A stretch of DNA of 47,541 bases from an uncultured Ruminococcus sp. (GTDB lineage: Bacteria > Bacillota > Clostridia > Lachnospirales > Lachnospiraceae), in the NCBI GenBank assembly GCA_934359255.1, contig CAKRLG010000018.1:1-47541 (forward strand). Reading direction: 5' to 3'. The notes beneath the pieces are model-generated. The model was not told the origin of the DNA. It saw only the letters and a program-made list of their open reading frames with translations, and did not search any database. The translations under genes were made by a program, and so were the position numbers. This document shows, one piece after another, positions 26,323 through 34,562 of this stretch (its first letter is position 1; each line of letters opens with the position of its first letter).

Positions 26323-27438
26323 ATGAGCAAACAATTACGCGTATACAGAGAAGGCGCAAAGACAGAATTTGATTACCAGATTCTCTGGGAAGAAGATTTT
26401 ACAAAACTGGCGGATGCAGTTAAGAAACTGGAGCTGTCCTGTGGCAAGATCTGCATTGTAGCAGATGATACAGTGGGAAGTCTGTATGGGAAAGAAGTAC
26501 AGAAGGCACTGGAAGAACTGGATGTAACGGTTGATTTATATACTTTCCCGGCGGGAGAAGCTTCTAAAAATCTGGATACGGTAAAAGAGCTGTATGCGTT
26601 TCTGATCGAACATCATTATACAAGAAAAGATGTACTGGCAGCACTTGGCGGAGGTGTTACCGGAGATCTTACCGGATACGCTGCTGCCACCTATCTGCGT
26701 GGTATTGACTTTATCCAGATTCCAACGACTCTTCTGGCTCAGGTAGACAGCAGTGTAGGTGGAAAAACAGGTGTGGATTTTGCACAGTATAAAAATATGG
26801 TGGGTGCATTCCATCAGCCGCGGCTGGTCTATATGAATCTGAATACGCTGAAAACTCTTCCGGATGATCAGTTTGCCAGTGGCATGGGAGAAGTGTTGAA
26901 ATCAGGTCTGATTCGTGATGCCAGGTTTTATGAGTGGACGATTAATCATATGTCGGAGATTCAGGAACGAATCTATCCTGTTCTTGTGAAAATGGTTCGC
27001 AAATGCTGTGAAATCAAGGCTGCTGTTGTGGAAAGTGATCCGACGGAACAGGGAGAACGTGCACTGTTGAATCTTGGACATACAGTAGGTCATGCAGTGG
27101 AAAAACTGAAGAATTTTGAACTTCTTCATGGTCAGTGTGTGGCACTCGGAACCATTGCCGCTGCCTATATCTCTTTCAAAAGAGGCTATCTGTCGACAGA
27201 GGAATTCTACGAGATCCGTGATATGAACGTGGGATTTGACCTTCCGATTTTCTTTAACGGTCTGGATAATGAAGCAGTATTGCAGACGACAAAGTCGGAT
27301 AAAAAGATGGATAACGGAAGGATTAAGTTTATTCTTCTCAAGAAGATCGGACAGGCATACATCGATAAAACAGTTACAGACGAAGAAATTCTGGATGCGA
27401 TTCAGTTTATCAACGGAGATATGATCGAAGGAGAATAA
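26323..27438 (+). CDS. aroB: 3-dehydroquinate synthase AroB
   Basis: A 371-residue enzyme of the shikimate pathway that converts DAHP to 3-dehydroquinate using NAD and a divalent metal. LGGGVTGDLTGYAAATYLRG is the nucleotide-binding signature, followed by IPTTLLAQVDSSVGGKTGVD. Metal ligands fit the Glu of GMGEVLKSGLI, the His of LLNLGHTVGHAVE and the His of LLHGQCVALG. The ATG follows GGAGGAG. It is separated from other aromatic genes and placed between ylmH and lspA; lspA begins three bases after its stop. The 69-base gap before it contains only a weak 6-bp hairpin. Confidence 0.96.
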   Translation: MSKQLRVYREGAKTEFDYQILWEEDFTKLADAVKKLELSCGKICIVADDTVGSLYGKEVQKALEELDVTVDLYTFPAGEASKNLDTVKELYAFLIEHHYTRKDVLAALGGGVTGDLTGYAAATYLRGIDFIQIPTTLLAQVDSSVGGKTGVDFAQYKNMVGAFHQPRLVYMNLNTLKTLPDDQFASGMGEVLKSGLIRDARFYEWTINHMSEIQERIYPVLVKMVRKCCEIKAAVVESDPTEQGERALLNLGHTVGHAVEKLKNFELLHGQCVALGTIAAAYISFKRGYLSTEEFYEIRDMNVGFDLPIFFNGLDNEAVLQTTKSDKKMDNGRIKFILLKKIGQAYIDKTVTDEEILDAIQFINGDMIEGE

Positions 27439-27441
27439 GGG

Positions 27442-27969
27442 ATGGTAAATAATAAGAAAACCATACAGTTTATCGGGGTAGACTGTATTCTTATGGTGGT
27501 TCTGACACTTCTGGATCAATGGACAAAAAGTCTCGTTGTGCATCACCTGAAAGATCAAAATGATATCATATTGATTCCGGGAGTTTTCCAGTTGCATTAT
27601 CTGGAAAACCGTGGAGCTGCCTTCGGTATTCTGCAGAATCAGAGAGTTGTTTTTGTGATTCTGACGATTATCTATCTGACGGCAGTATTCTGGTTTTTGC
27701 ATCGTTGTCCGAAAACCGGACGTTATACATTGCTGCATATTATAGCATCAGTTCTGACCGCGGGAGCCCTGGGGAACTTTATTGACCGGCTTCGCCTGGG
27801 ATATGTGGTGGATTTTTTCTATTTTTCACTGATCAATTTCCCTGTATTTAATGTAGCGGATATTTTTGTGGTAATTTCTTTTATTGGTATTGCAGTAAGT
27901 ATTTTATTCATATACAAAGATGACGAATTTGAGTTCTTAAGCATCAGGAAAAGGGAGTCTAAAGCATAG
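27442..27969 (+). CDS. lspA: Lipoprotein signal peptidase LspA
   Basis: A 175-residue membrane aspartyl protease that cuts signal peptides from diacylated prolipoproteins. Four membrane spans are visible. Catalytic residues fit Asp124 in GYVVDFFYF and Asp140 in FNVADIF; ENRGAAFGIL and GALGNFIDRLRLG are the other family motifs. The start follows GAAGGAGAATAAGGG at the end of aroB. The stop overlaps the GTG start of the pseudouridine synthase, an arrangement common in Firmicutes (lspA-rluD). Confidence 0.96.
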   Translation: MVNNKKTIQFIGVDCILMVVLTLLDQWTKSLVVHHLKDQNDIILIPGVFQLHYLENRGAAFGILQNQRVVFVILTIIYLTAVFWFLHRCPKTGRYTLLHIIASVLTAGALGNFIDRLRLGYVVDFFYFSLINFPVFNVADIFVVISFIGIAVSILFIYKDDEFEFLSIRKRESKA

Positions 27970-28886
27970 TGGAAATCTATACATTTACACCGGATGAGGA
28001 ACAGAAAAATTTAAGAATAGATAAATTTCTTTCTGAACAGCTGCCGGATCAGTCACGATCTTATTTACAGAAATTATTGAAAGAAGGAAATGTGACAGTC
28101 AATGAAAAAACGGTAAAGGCAAATTATAAAGTACAGCTTTCGGATACGGTGCAGCTGGAACTTCCGGAGCCGGAGAGTCCGGATATTCTTCCGGAAGATA
28201 TTCCACTGGATATTTTGTATGAAGATGAAGATGTGCTGATCATCAATAAACCCAAAGGGATGGTGGTTCATCCAAGTGCCGGACATTATACCCATACAGT
28301 GGTCAATGCAGTAATGTTTCACTGCAAGGAACATCTTTCCGGAATTAATGGAGTGATGCGTCCGGGTATCGTGCACAGGATCGATATGGATACAACGGGT
28401 GCTATTGTGATCTGTAAAAATGATATGGCACATCAGAGTCTGGCAGATCAGCTGAAAGAGCATTCAATCACCAGAAAATATCGCGCCCTGGTACATGGAA
28501 ATCTGAAAGAAGATGAAGGAACAGTAGAAGGGCCTATTGGTCGTCATGCCACAGATCGAAAAAAGATGGCAATCAACCACAAAAACGGAAAACCGGCAGT
28601 AACCCATTATAAGGTGCTGGAACGTTTTGGTTCATATACTTTTATTGAGTGTCAGTTGGAGACCGGGCGCACTCATCAGATTCGCGTGCATATGGCAAGC
28701 ATCGGTCATCCACTTGTGGGAGATATTACCTATGGGCCGGCGAAGTGTCCGTTCAAACATCTGCAAGGGCAGTGCCTTCATGCCATGGTTTTAGGGTTTG
28801 TTCATCCACGGACGGGTGAATATATTGAATTTTCAGCTCCATTACCAGAATATTTTACTGATTTGTTAGAAAATTTAAGAAAATAG
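27969..28886 (+). CDS. RluD-type 23S rRNA pseudouridine synthase
   Basis: A 305-residue RluA-family enzyme. An S4 domain at residues 15-65 (RIDKFLSEQLPDQSRSYLQK) is followed by the catalytic domain with INKPKGMVVHPSAGH and the HRxDxxT motif HRIDMDTTG, catalytic Asp139. LETGRTHQIRVHMASIGHPL is the other signature. The target is probably uridines of 23S rRNA, as for RluD, but this is not provable from sequence. GTG is used as start and overlaps the lspA stop. Confidence 0.92.
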   Translation: MEIYTFTPDEEQKNLRIDKFLSEQLPDQSRSYLQKLLKEGNVTVNEKTVKANYKVQLSDTVQLELPEPESPDILPEDIPLDILYEDEDVLIINKPKGMVVHPSAGHYTHTVVNAVMFHCKEHLSGINGVMRPGIVHRIDMDTTGAIVICKNDMAHQSLADQLKEHSITRKYRALVHGNLKEDEGTVEGPIGRHATDRKKMAINHKNGKPAVTHYKVLERFGSYTFIECQLETGRTHQIRVHMASIGHPLVGDITYGPAKCPFKHLQGQCLHAMVLGFVHPRTGEYIEFSAPLPEYFTDLLENLRK

Positions 28887-28890
28887 GTAC

Positions 28891-28919
28891 TGTACAATTG
28901 ATTTGTTTTATTTTATAAT
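28891..28919 (+). promoter_or_regulatory. Promoter of the cytidylate-kinase-like gene
   Basis: TGTACA and TATAAT are 17 bases apart, directly after the pseudouridine synthase stop codon and about 35 bases before the next start. Confidence 0.5.
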
Positions 28920-28954
28920 AATTATAGTAAATTAAAAGAACGGGAGGGGTTGCT

Positions 28955-29599
28955 ATGAAGACCAATACCATTATTACAATCGGTCGTCAGTACGGAAGTG
29001 CCGGACGTCAAATTGGAAGAGTCCTTGCAGAAGAGTTAGGTATTAAGTGTTACGATAAAGAGTTACTGGAACGTGCAGCAAAGGAAAGTGGACTTTGCGA
29101 AGAACTTTTTGAGAATCACGATGAAAAACCAACCAATAGTTTTCTCTATTCTCTGGTTATGGATACATACTCTTTTGGTTATACTTCATCTGCATTCTCT
29201 GATATGCCAATCAATCAGAAAGTTTTCCTGGCTCAGTTTGAAACCATCAAGAAAATTGCAGCTGAGGGACCTTGTATCATGATCGGTCGTTGTGCCGATT
29301 ATGCACTGGCAGATTTTGATAACTGTTTCAGCGTATTTTTCCATGCGGATCTGCAGACACGTATTCGAAGAATTGCAAAAATTTATGATTTGACAGATGC
29401 AAAAGCAAAAGATCGTATTATCAAGACTGATAAAAAACGTTCCAGCTATTACAACTACTACACCAGCAAACGTTGGGGTGATGCAGATTCCTATGATCTG
29501 TGTATCGACAGTGGTAAAATGGGAGTAGATGGCTCTGTAGAACTGATGTTAAATGCAATTCAGCTGAAAGAAAAAGGATATAAAACAGCTATTTACTAA
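28955..29599 (+). CDS. Cytidylate kinase-like family protein
   Basis: A 214-residue protein with TIGRQYGSAGRQIGRVLAEEL at its N-terminus, the P-loop variant of cytidylate-kinase-like proteins (AAA_26 family), followed by CYDKELLERAAKESG. GPCIMIGRCADYAL and HADLQTRIRRI are further family features. True cytidylate kinases have a more standard P-loop, so the substrate is open; a nucleotide or sugar kinase role is possible. It has its own promoter, a GGGAGGGG ribosome binding site and a bidirectional terminator, so it is a single-gene unit. Confidence 0.8.
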   Translation: MKTNTIITIGRQYGSAGRQIGRVLAEELGIKCYDKELLERAAKESGLCEELFENHDEKPTNSFLYSLVMDTYSFGYTSSAFSDMPINQKVFLAQFETIKKIAAEGPCIMIGRCADYALADFDNCFSVFFHADLQTRIRRIAKIYDLTDAKAKDRIIKTDKKRSSYYNYYTSKRWGDADSYDLCIDSGKMGVDGSVELMLNAIQLKEKGYKTAIY

Positions 29600-29645
29600 A
29601 TTTTATTAGACTGTCTGAAGCTGTATATTGTGTAGTATAATAAAT

Positions 29646-29692
29646 AAGCCCGCATAACAGGTGAGAGGATCTGTTATGTGGGCTTGTTTCTT
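29646..29692. terminator. Bidirectional terminator between the kinase-like gene and ttcA
   Basis: AAGCCCGCATAACAG and CTGTTATGTGGGCTT form a 15-bp stem with one G-U pair and a 10-nt loop, followed by a T-rich stretch. It serves the two convergent genes. Confidence 0.85.
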
Positions 29693-29707
29693 ACACATAT
29701 ATGTAAA

Positions 29708-30433
29708 TCAGCGGATTTTTGGTGTCCAGTCAGGAATGTTGCCATTTACAATTGCAGAAAACATCCGCTCTTTTACACCGGGATTCTCCTGGTTCAGTTT
29801 CCGGAGCAGGTCTTTTACATACTGTCGTTTTGTATAGCCGTCTGCCGGACAGGGACTTTTTACGACAGGGAGCTGATATTTGTTACAGAAGCCTTTCACA
29901 TCTGCTTCATACACATACATCAGTGGGCGGATCACCGTAAGGTCGGTGCGGTCAAGATGGGTGATCGGAGGAAAAGAGTAAAAATGTCCTTCATAGATCA
30001 GAGACATCATCATGGTTTCTACGATATCATCTTTGTGATGGGCATAGGCTATTTTATTGCAGCCCAGTTTTTTTATCGTGTCGTTTAAAGCGCCTTTGCG
30101 CATTTTGGCACACAGGGAGCATGGATTCTTTTCTTTCCTTTCATCAAACACGATCCGGGCTATTTCGGTCTTTACCACGGTGTAGGGAACTCTCATGGTT
30201 TCGCACAGGGAGCGAATGCCCGATACATCAAAATCAGGATGCCCCAGATCGACCGTAATTGCCTCCAGATCGAATTTTTTCGGATAGTAACGTTGCAGTC
30301 CATGTAGTGCGTATAAAAGCGTTAAACTGTCCTTTCCGCCCGATATACCAATAGCAATTCTATCCCCGGCCTGAATCATGTCGTAATCATCGATAGCACG
30401 TCTTGTATAACTCATTAATTGTTGCAGTTTCAT
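29708..30433 (-). CDS. TtcA-like tRNA thiolation protein
   Basis: A 241-residue PP-loop ATPase with IGISGGKDSLTLLYAL near the N-terminus. The paired cysteines in NPCSLCAKMRKGAL and the later KSPCPADG fit the iron-sulphur-dependent TtcA/TtuA group that thiolates tRNA (2-thiocytidine 32 in E. coli). YAHHKDDIVETMMMSLIYEG is the usual central motif. The ATG was chosen because AATGGAGGAACC precedes it. It is divergent from the AI-2E family gene. Which nucleotide is modified is not certain. Confidence 0.87.
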   Translation of the reverse strand: MKLQQLMSYTRRAIDDYDMIQAGDRIAIGISGGKDSLTLLYALHGLQRYYPKKFDLEAITVDLGHPDFDVSGIRSLCETMRVPYTVVKTEIARIVFDERKEKNPCSLCAKMRKGALNDTIKKLGCNKIAYAHHKDDIVETMMMSLIYEGHFYSFPPITHLDRTDLTVIRPLMYVYEADVKGFCNKYQLPVVKSPCPADGYTKRQYVKDLLRKLNQENPGVKERMFSAIVNGNIPDWTPKIR

Positions 30434-30490
30434 GGTATGGTTCCTCCATTTATAAAATATCAGAATAATTGTATAAATCAAAATAAATTT

Positions 30491-30518
30491 GTAAATTCTT
30501 TGAATAACAAGAATTTAC
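30491..30518. repeat. Perfect 10-bp inverted repeat in a divergent promoter region
   Basis: GTAAATTCTT and AAGAATTTAC flank an 8-base spacer, between the ttcA-like gene and the AI-2E family gene. It has the form of an operator for a dimeric regulator or an AT-rich hairpin. No T-run follows. Confidence 0.5.
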
Positions 30519-30567
30519 AGTTATTTAAGTATATCAAATAAAGACTTTACAGAAAAGTCATAAATAG

Positions 30568-30598
30568 TTAATACATAGATTTTATTCTGTGCTATAAT
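30568..30598 (+). promoter_or_regulatory. Candidate promoter of the AI-2E family gene
   Basis: A perfect TATAAT lies about 45 bases before the start codon. The best -35 is a weak TTAATA at 19-base spacing. Confidence 0.4.
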
Positions 30599-30642
30599 AA
30601 GTAATATATGTTTATTTACAGAAAATTCGTGGAGGCGTTCAG

Positions 30643-31992
30643 ATGAAAAACTTTTTGGGAAAGAAATATGTCCAGATTGGAATCACAGCATTTTGCGTTA
30701 TTGCTGCCAGCCTGTTATTTTATTTTGGTATCTTTCATACGGCATCAATTGCCAGGGGATTGAATACGGTCTATACCATTCTTACACCAATTGTATATGC
30801 AGCAGCAATATCATATGTTCTATGGCCGGTTATCCGTTTTATGGAGCGCAGTGTGGTTTATCGGATCTGTGAGAAAAAAAACTGGAATCCAACTCATAAA
30901 GTACGCCATGGGATTCGGATGATTTGTGTTATTATTACATTATTGTTGTTTTTACTGGGAATCTATGGTTTGTTATCTATGCTGATCCCGGAACTGATCA
31001 ACAGTATCACAAACATTATCGACAATTTGCCACGATACATTAACAATATAGAAAAATGGCTGACGAATCTTCTGAAAAATTATCCGGATCTTGAAGAAAA
31101 CTCCAGTATGATTTTCTCAGCCGTAACATCTAAAGCAGAAACCTGGCTGACGGATGATCTTCTGCCTAAAATAAATCTTCTGGTTGCAAGTTTTTCTACA
31201 GGATTCCTGGGGGTTCTGGTATTCTTAAAAAACTTTCTGATCGGTGCCATGATATCTATTTATCTGTTGTACGGTAAAGAATCTTACGTTGCGCAGGGAA
31301 AGCGGTTGCTGTACTGCCTGTTCAGTACCAGAACAACAAATAATATCATTCGTGATCTTCAGTATGTAGATAAGACCTTCGGTGGATTTATCATTGGAAA
31401 AGTGTTAGATTCATTTATTATTGGGATTTTATGCTATATAGGTACAACGGTTCTGAATTTGCCATATGCATTGCTTGTCAGTGTTATTGTGGGCGTGACG
31501 AATGTAATTCCGTTCTTTGGTCCATATATTGGTGCGGTGCCGAGTGCGCTGCTGATTTTGCTGGTTAATCCGATCCAATGTGTTTACTTTGTTATTTTTA
31601 TCCTGTTATTGCAGCAATTTGACGGAAACTTTCTTGGACCGAAGATTCTTGGTGGTTCTACAGGGCTTTCAAGCTTTATGGTTATAGTTGCTATTCTTGT
31701 TGGAGGTGGATTTTTCGGCATTTTCGGTATGTTTGTCGGAGTTCCTGCCTGCGCGGTGATCTGTACAGTAATCCGCAATGGTATACAAAATCGTCTGACT
31801 AAGAAGTGTATGCCGATTGATCTGGAAAGTTATCAGAATATTGATCATCTGGATGCAGAAACGTTGAAACCGGTGGCACCATCTGCAGAAAAACCGGGAA
31901 GTGACAGCGTATTTAAAAGTTATCGTAAAATTCGGACAAAAGCGAATACCAATAATGAAGAGAATACAGAGGATCACAAAACGACGGAATAA
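30643..31992 (+). CDS. AI-2E/PerM family membrane protein
   Basis: A 449-residue membrane protein with about seven to eight spans: two near the N-terminus, one at about residues 92-118, then a soluble stretch (residues 120-185) and a C-terminal group including GVTNVIPFFGPYIGAVPSAL and FDGNFLGPKILGGSTGLSSF, the family signatures. Members are described as AI-2 exporters, sodium/proton antiporters or sporulation-related proteins (YtvI), so the substrate is unknown. The hydrophilic tail of about 60 residues is rich in Glu, Asn and Thr. The start follows GGAGGCG. dtd follows after 30 bases. Confidence 0.87.
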   Translation: MKNFLGKKYVQIGITAFCVIAASLLFYFGIFHTASIARGLNTVYTILTPIVYAAAISYVLWPVIRFMERSVVYRICEKKNWNPTHKVRHGIRMICVIITLLLFLLGIYGLLSMLIPELINSITNIIDNLPRYINNIEKWLTNLLKNYPDLEENSSMIFSAVTSKAETWLTDDLLPKINLLVASFSTGFLGVLVFLKNFLIGAMISIYLLYGKESYVAQGKRLLYCLFSTRTTNNIIRDLQYVDKTFGGFIIGKVLDSFIIGILCYIGTTVLNLPYALLVSVIVGVTNVIPFFGPYIGAVPSALLILLVNPIQCVYFVIFILLLQQFDGNFLGPKILGGSTGLSSFMVIVAILVGGGFFGIFGMFVGVPACAVICTVIRNGIQNRLTKKCMPIDLESYQNIDHLDAETLKPVAPSAEKPGSDSVFKSYRKIRTKANTNNEENTEDHKTTE

Positions 31993-32022
31993 ATGGTATG
32001 ATATACAGAAGGAGAAAGATTT

Positions 32023-32472
32023 ATGAAGTTTGTAATACAAAGATGTCAGGAAGCCAGTGTTTCGGTGGATGGAAAAACAGTAGGGGCAATTGAAAAGGGA
32101 TTGATGGTTCTGATTGGTGTTGGGAAAGATGATACTACAGATGTGGTGGATAAATATCTGAAAAAATTATTACAGTTACGGATCTTTGAAGATGAGAACG
32201 GCAAGACAAATCGTTCTCTGATGGATATAGGGGGACAACTTTTGCTGGTATCTCAATTTACTTTATACGCAAATTGCAGACATGGAAATCGGCCAGGCTT
32301 TACAGATGCCGGAGATCCTCAAAAAGCAAAAGAGTTGTATGAATATCTGATAGAAAGAGCAAAAGAACAGGTTTCGGTTGTTGAACAGGGAATTTTTGGA
32401 GCAGATATGAAAGTTTCCCTTGTAAATGACGGACCGTTTACAATTATTTTAGATGAAGCAGCGTTCGCTTAA
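32023..32472 (+). CDS. dtd: D-aminoacyl-tRNA deacylase
   Basis: A 149-residue DTD enzyme that frees tRNA from mischarged D-amino acids and glycine. [18 protein letters not shown] is the standard N-terminus. [12 protein letters not shown] matches the SQFTL motif and [12 protein letters not shown] the Gly-cisPro (NxGPxT) motif that excludes L-amino acids. The start follows GAAGGAGAAAG. The last four codons and stop fall within the stem of the downstream terminator. Confidence 0.95.
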   Translation: MKFVIQRCQEASVSVDGKTVGAIEKGLMVLIGVGKDDTTDVVDKYLKKLLQLRIFEDENGKTNRSLMDIGGQLLLVSQFTLYANCRHGNRPGFTDAGDPQKAKELYEYLIERAKEQVSVVEQGIFGADMKVSLVNDGPFTIILDEAAFA

Positions 32473-32491
32473 ATGCAAACGCTGCTTTTTT
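32458..32491 (+). terminator. Terminator overlapping the end of dtd
   Basis: GCAGCGTTCGC and GCAAACGCTGC form an 11-bp stem with one mismatch around TTAAAT, followed by six T. The dtd stop codon lies in the loop. Confidence 0.85.
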
Positions 32492-32499
32492 CAGTGCAT

Positions 32500-32535
32500 A
32501 ACGAGTATAATTCGCGAAGCGTATTTTATCTCGTT
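32500..32535. repeat. Imperfect palindrome downstream of the recombinase gene
   Basis: AACGAG and CTCGTT are exact outer arms. Inside them TATAATTCGC and GCGTATTTTA pair imperfectly around GAA, and TTCGCGAA is itself palindromic. It lies 41 bases from the recombinase stop codon. It has no T-run in either direction, so it is not a clear terminator. Confidence 0.5.
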
Positions 32536-32576
32536 GCATTGCATACCAATAATCGGTCCGGTGGATCAATTTCGAT

Positions 32577-33641
32577 TTAAGAATCGGGATTTTCACGAAG
32601 GCGAAGAGCGGATGCAGCCTTTCTGCGTCGTTCATCACCGATAGCCGCATAGTGTTTTCGGGTGGTATTAACGTCTTTATGACCTAATACGTCGGCTACC
32701 AGATAAATATCACCGGTTTCTCGATATAAGGATGTACCATACGTGCTTCGGAGCTTATGTGGCGTGATTTTCTTTGTGGAAGTAATTTGCTTTGCATATT
32801 TTTTTACGAGATTTTCCACAGCCTGAATCCCCATCCGTTTTCTTTGAATAGAATAGAAGAGAGCGTGTTCGTGTCCGGCAACCGGCGTAATGGTTTCTCG
32901 TACTTCGAGATAGTCGAGAAGCGCTTTTTCTACCTCTTCACCAAAATACACAAACATTTCATTACCACCTTTTCGTGTAACTTTTATCGCATCATTTTTA
33001 AAATCCACATCCTCAACATCCAGCCCAACACATTCAGATACACGGATACCGGTTCCTAAAAGGAGCGTGATCAATGCAAGATCCCGGACTTTTGTTTTTT
33101 CATAGTAAGCTTTTCGCTGACCGGAAAGCTGATCCCCGGCATGTTCGATATAATCCAGAAGCATGGCAACTTCATCGACATCCAGGCGGATAATAGCCTT
33201 TTCATGAATTTTGGGAATATCAATTAAAGCCGGAGGATTTGTCTTGATCATTTCAAGACGAAAATAATAATTATAAAAGCTCCGTAGCGTTGAAATTTTG
33301 CGTTTTACGCCGGTTTCTCCATTCGTGATAAAGATATCCCTTTCATCCTTATAAACCTTTAAATATTCCTTATATTCCTCGATATCAAGAGCCTGAACCT
33401 GATCCAGTACATCGATTGTCAGATCCGTTAGCTTATGACCTTTAAATAAGGGGTTTTCCTGTACCAGAAACTGGAAAAAAATCCGTATATCGTATGCGTA
33501 TGAAATCCTGGTTTTTGTCGTTGTAGTTGCATCAATCGCCCGAAAATAATCCCTGCAGAATTCCGGAAGAGTACGAAGAACTTCACGGAGTTTTAAAACA
33601 TTCTGCATGTCGGTCTGATCATGATAAGTGACTCGATCCAT
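32577..33641 (-). CDS. Xer-like tyrosine recombinase
   Basis: A 354-residue tyrosine recombinase. The N-terminal SAM-like DNA-binding domain spans about residues 25-130. All catalytic residues are present: Arg200 (GTGIR), Lys224, His295 and Arg298 (TPHKLRS), His321 (LGHKD) and nucleophile Tyr331. The length is closer to single-recombinase XerS-type proteins (about 356 residues) than to XerC/XerD (about 300). No phage, plasmid or excision gene lies nearby, so a chromosomal role such as dimer resolution is likelier than mobility. The ATG follows GAAAGGA; the frame stays open a further 90 bases upstream without a better start. Palindromes flank it on both sides. Confidence 0.88.
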   Translation of the reverse strand: MDRVTYHDQTDMQNVLKLREVLRTLPEFCRDYFRAIDATTTTKTRISYAYDIRIFFQFLVQENPLFKGHKLTDLTIDVLDQVQALDIEEYKEYLKVYKDERDIFITNGETGVKRKISTLRSFYNYYFRLEMIKTNPPALIDIPKIHEKAIIRLDVDEVAMLLDYIEHAGDQLSGQRKAYYEKTKVRDLALITLLLGTGIRVSECVGLDVEDVDFKNDAIKVTRKGGNEMFVYFGEEVEKALLDYLEVRETITPVAGHEHALFYSIQRKRMGIQAVENLVKKYAKQITSTKKITPHKLRSTYGTSLYRETGDIYLVADVLGHKDVNTTRKHYAAIGDERRRKAASALRLRENPDS

Positions 33642-33696
33642 AATAAAAATCCTTTCAGAATAGGTTGATATAAGGATTGTAGCATAGAAAAAGAGA

Positions 33697-33744
33697 CCTG
33701 TCAATCTATACGACAAACCGCAGTTTTTCAAATAGATTGACAGG
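33697..33744. repeat. Perfect 13-bp inverted repeat upstream of the recombinase gene
   Basis: CCTGTCAATCTAT and ATAGATTGACAGG are exact complements separated by 22 bases that contain AAAC/GTTT. On the minus strand TCTCTTTTTC follows, so it could end the transcript of the upstream deacylase gene. It also sits about 55 bases before the recombinase start and could be a control or recombination site. Confidence 0.7.
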
Positions 33745-33769
33745 GAAAATGTAAAATAGGCTTAGATAC

Positions 33770-34309
33770 TTATAAATGAACTTCTGTCATGTTGTGATCC
33801 ACGGCATTCAAAAATGTGTTAAATATATCTTTTGTTTTTAAACGTAAACTGGATGTATTGATACAGGGATGACATCCCAGGTATTCTTCTTTCAGCACAT
33901 CACTGTCGACTAACAGACGAACCCGATGATCGGTGTCATTCATTAATCCAAGGATGCTCACAGAGCCGGGAGTCACATCCAGAAATTCTTCCATATAGTC
34001 TGCAGTTCCAAAGGATAACCGGGAACTCCCGATCTGTGCAGATAAATCTTTTGTTTTGAATATTTTATCTCCCGGAATTAATAACAGATAAAAATCGGTT
34101 TTTTGACGGTTGCATAAAAACAGGTTTTTACATGTTGCGGCTTTCAGGACCTTATCGATTTCTTCACACACATCCATATGCATCGCCGGTTCGTGATCCA
34201 CGCGATCATATTCGATATGTAATAGATCCAGTAATTCATATACTTTTTGTTCTTTTTTCAGACGTTCTGTCATATTTTCCGGACGTCCATGCTGCAATGT
34301 CAGACTCAT
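33770..34309 (-). CDS. Prolyl-tRNA-editing (YbaK/ProX-type) domain protein
   Basis: A 179-residue free-standing editing-domain protein. HEPAMHMDVCEEID, KNLFLCNRQKTDFYLLLIPG and SSRLSFGTADYMEEFLDVTP match the prolyl-tRNA synthetase-associated INS-like domain. GSVSILGLMND and LGCHPCINTSSLRL are the usual C-terminal motifs. Such proteins deacylate Ala-tRNA(Pro) or related mischarged tRNAs. The ATG has GAGGAG 14 bases upstream; an internal ATG at 34273 would remove 12 residues. It lies near dtd, another tRNA proofreading gene, but on the opposite strand. Confidence 0.88.
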   Translation of the reverse strand: MSLTLQHGRPENMTERLKKEQKVYELLDLLHIEYDRVDHEPAMHMDVCEEIDKVLKAATCKNLFLCNRQKTDFYLLLIPGDKIFKTKDLSAQIGSSRLSFGTADYMEEFLDVTPGSVSILGLMNDTDHRVRLLVDSDVLKEEYLGCHPCINTSSLRLKTKDIFNTFLNAVDHNMTEVHL

Positions 34310-34408
34310 AAACAGTATAAAATCTCCTCATCGTTTTAATAATCCGCTATCAATGCTCCTAACAAATGGTAGATTAGTTTGGAACAGATAATATCAGCTA
34401 TATTTTTT

Positions 34409-34438
34409 ATTATAGAATTATATGTGTAGAAATACCAA
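34409..34438 (-). promoter_or_regulatory. Candidate promoter of the editing-domain gene
   Basis: On the minus strand TTGGTA and TATAAT are 18 bases apart, giving a leader of about 95 bases. No T-box or other riboswitch was recognised in that leader. Confidence 0.4.
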
Positions 34439-34481
34439 AGATTTACTCGATCTATAGAAAAAACTCTGGTATCAATGATAA

Positions 34482-34545
34482 AAAAGATGTATAAAAATAT
34501 AATTAGTATAACCTACTATTTCATATATATTCCTATACATCTTTT
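34482..34545 (-). terminator. Terminator-like long-loop hairpin after the permease
   Basis: AAAAGATGTATA and TATACATCTTTT are exact 12-bp arms separated by an AT-rich 40-base loop. Read on the minus strand the second arm continues into a T-run (TCTTTTTT). It follows the permease stop codon by 17 bases. Confidence 0.55.
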
Positions 34546-34562
34546 CAAATATCATTCTATTT

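Noticed and set aside
26902..27738. 278-codon minus-strand open frame across aroB and lspA
   Set aside because: It spans two clear plus-strand genes and their junction and shows no domain signature.
32577..33641. Recombinase as a sign of a prophage or integrative element
   Set aside because: Flanking genes are ordinary chromosomal ones, there is no excisionase, relaxase or phage gene, and no tRNA or direct-repeat attachment site was seen.
34310..34408. Possible T-box leader of the tRNA-editing-domain gene
   Set aside because: No T-box core sequence or terminator/antiterminator pair was visible.
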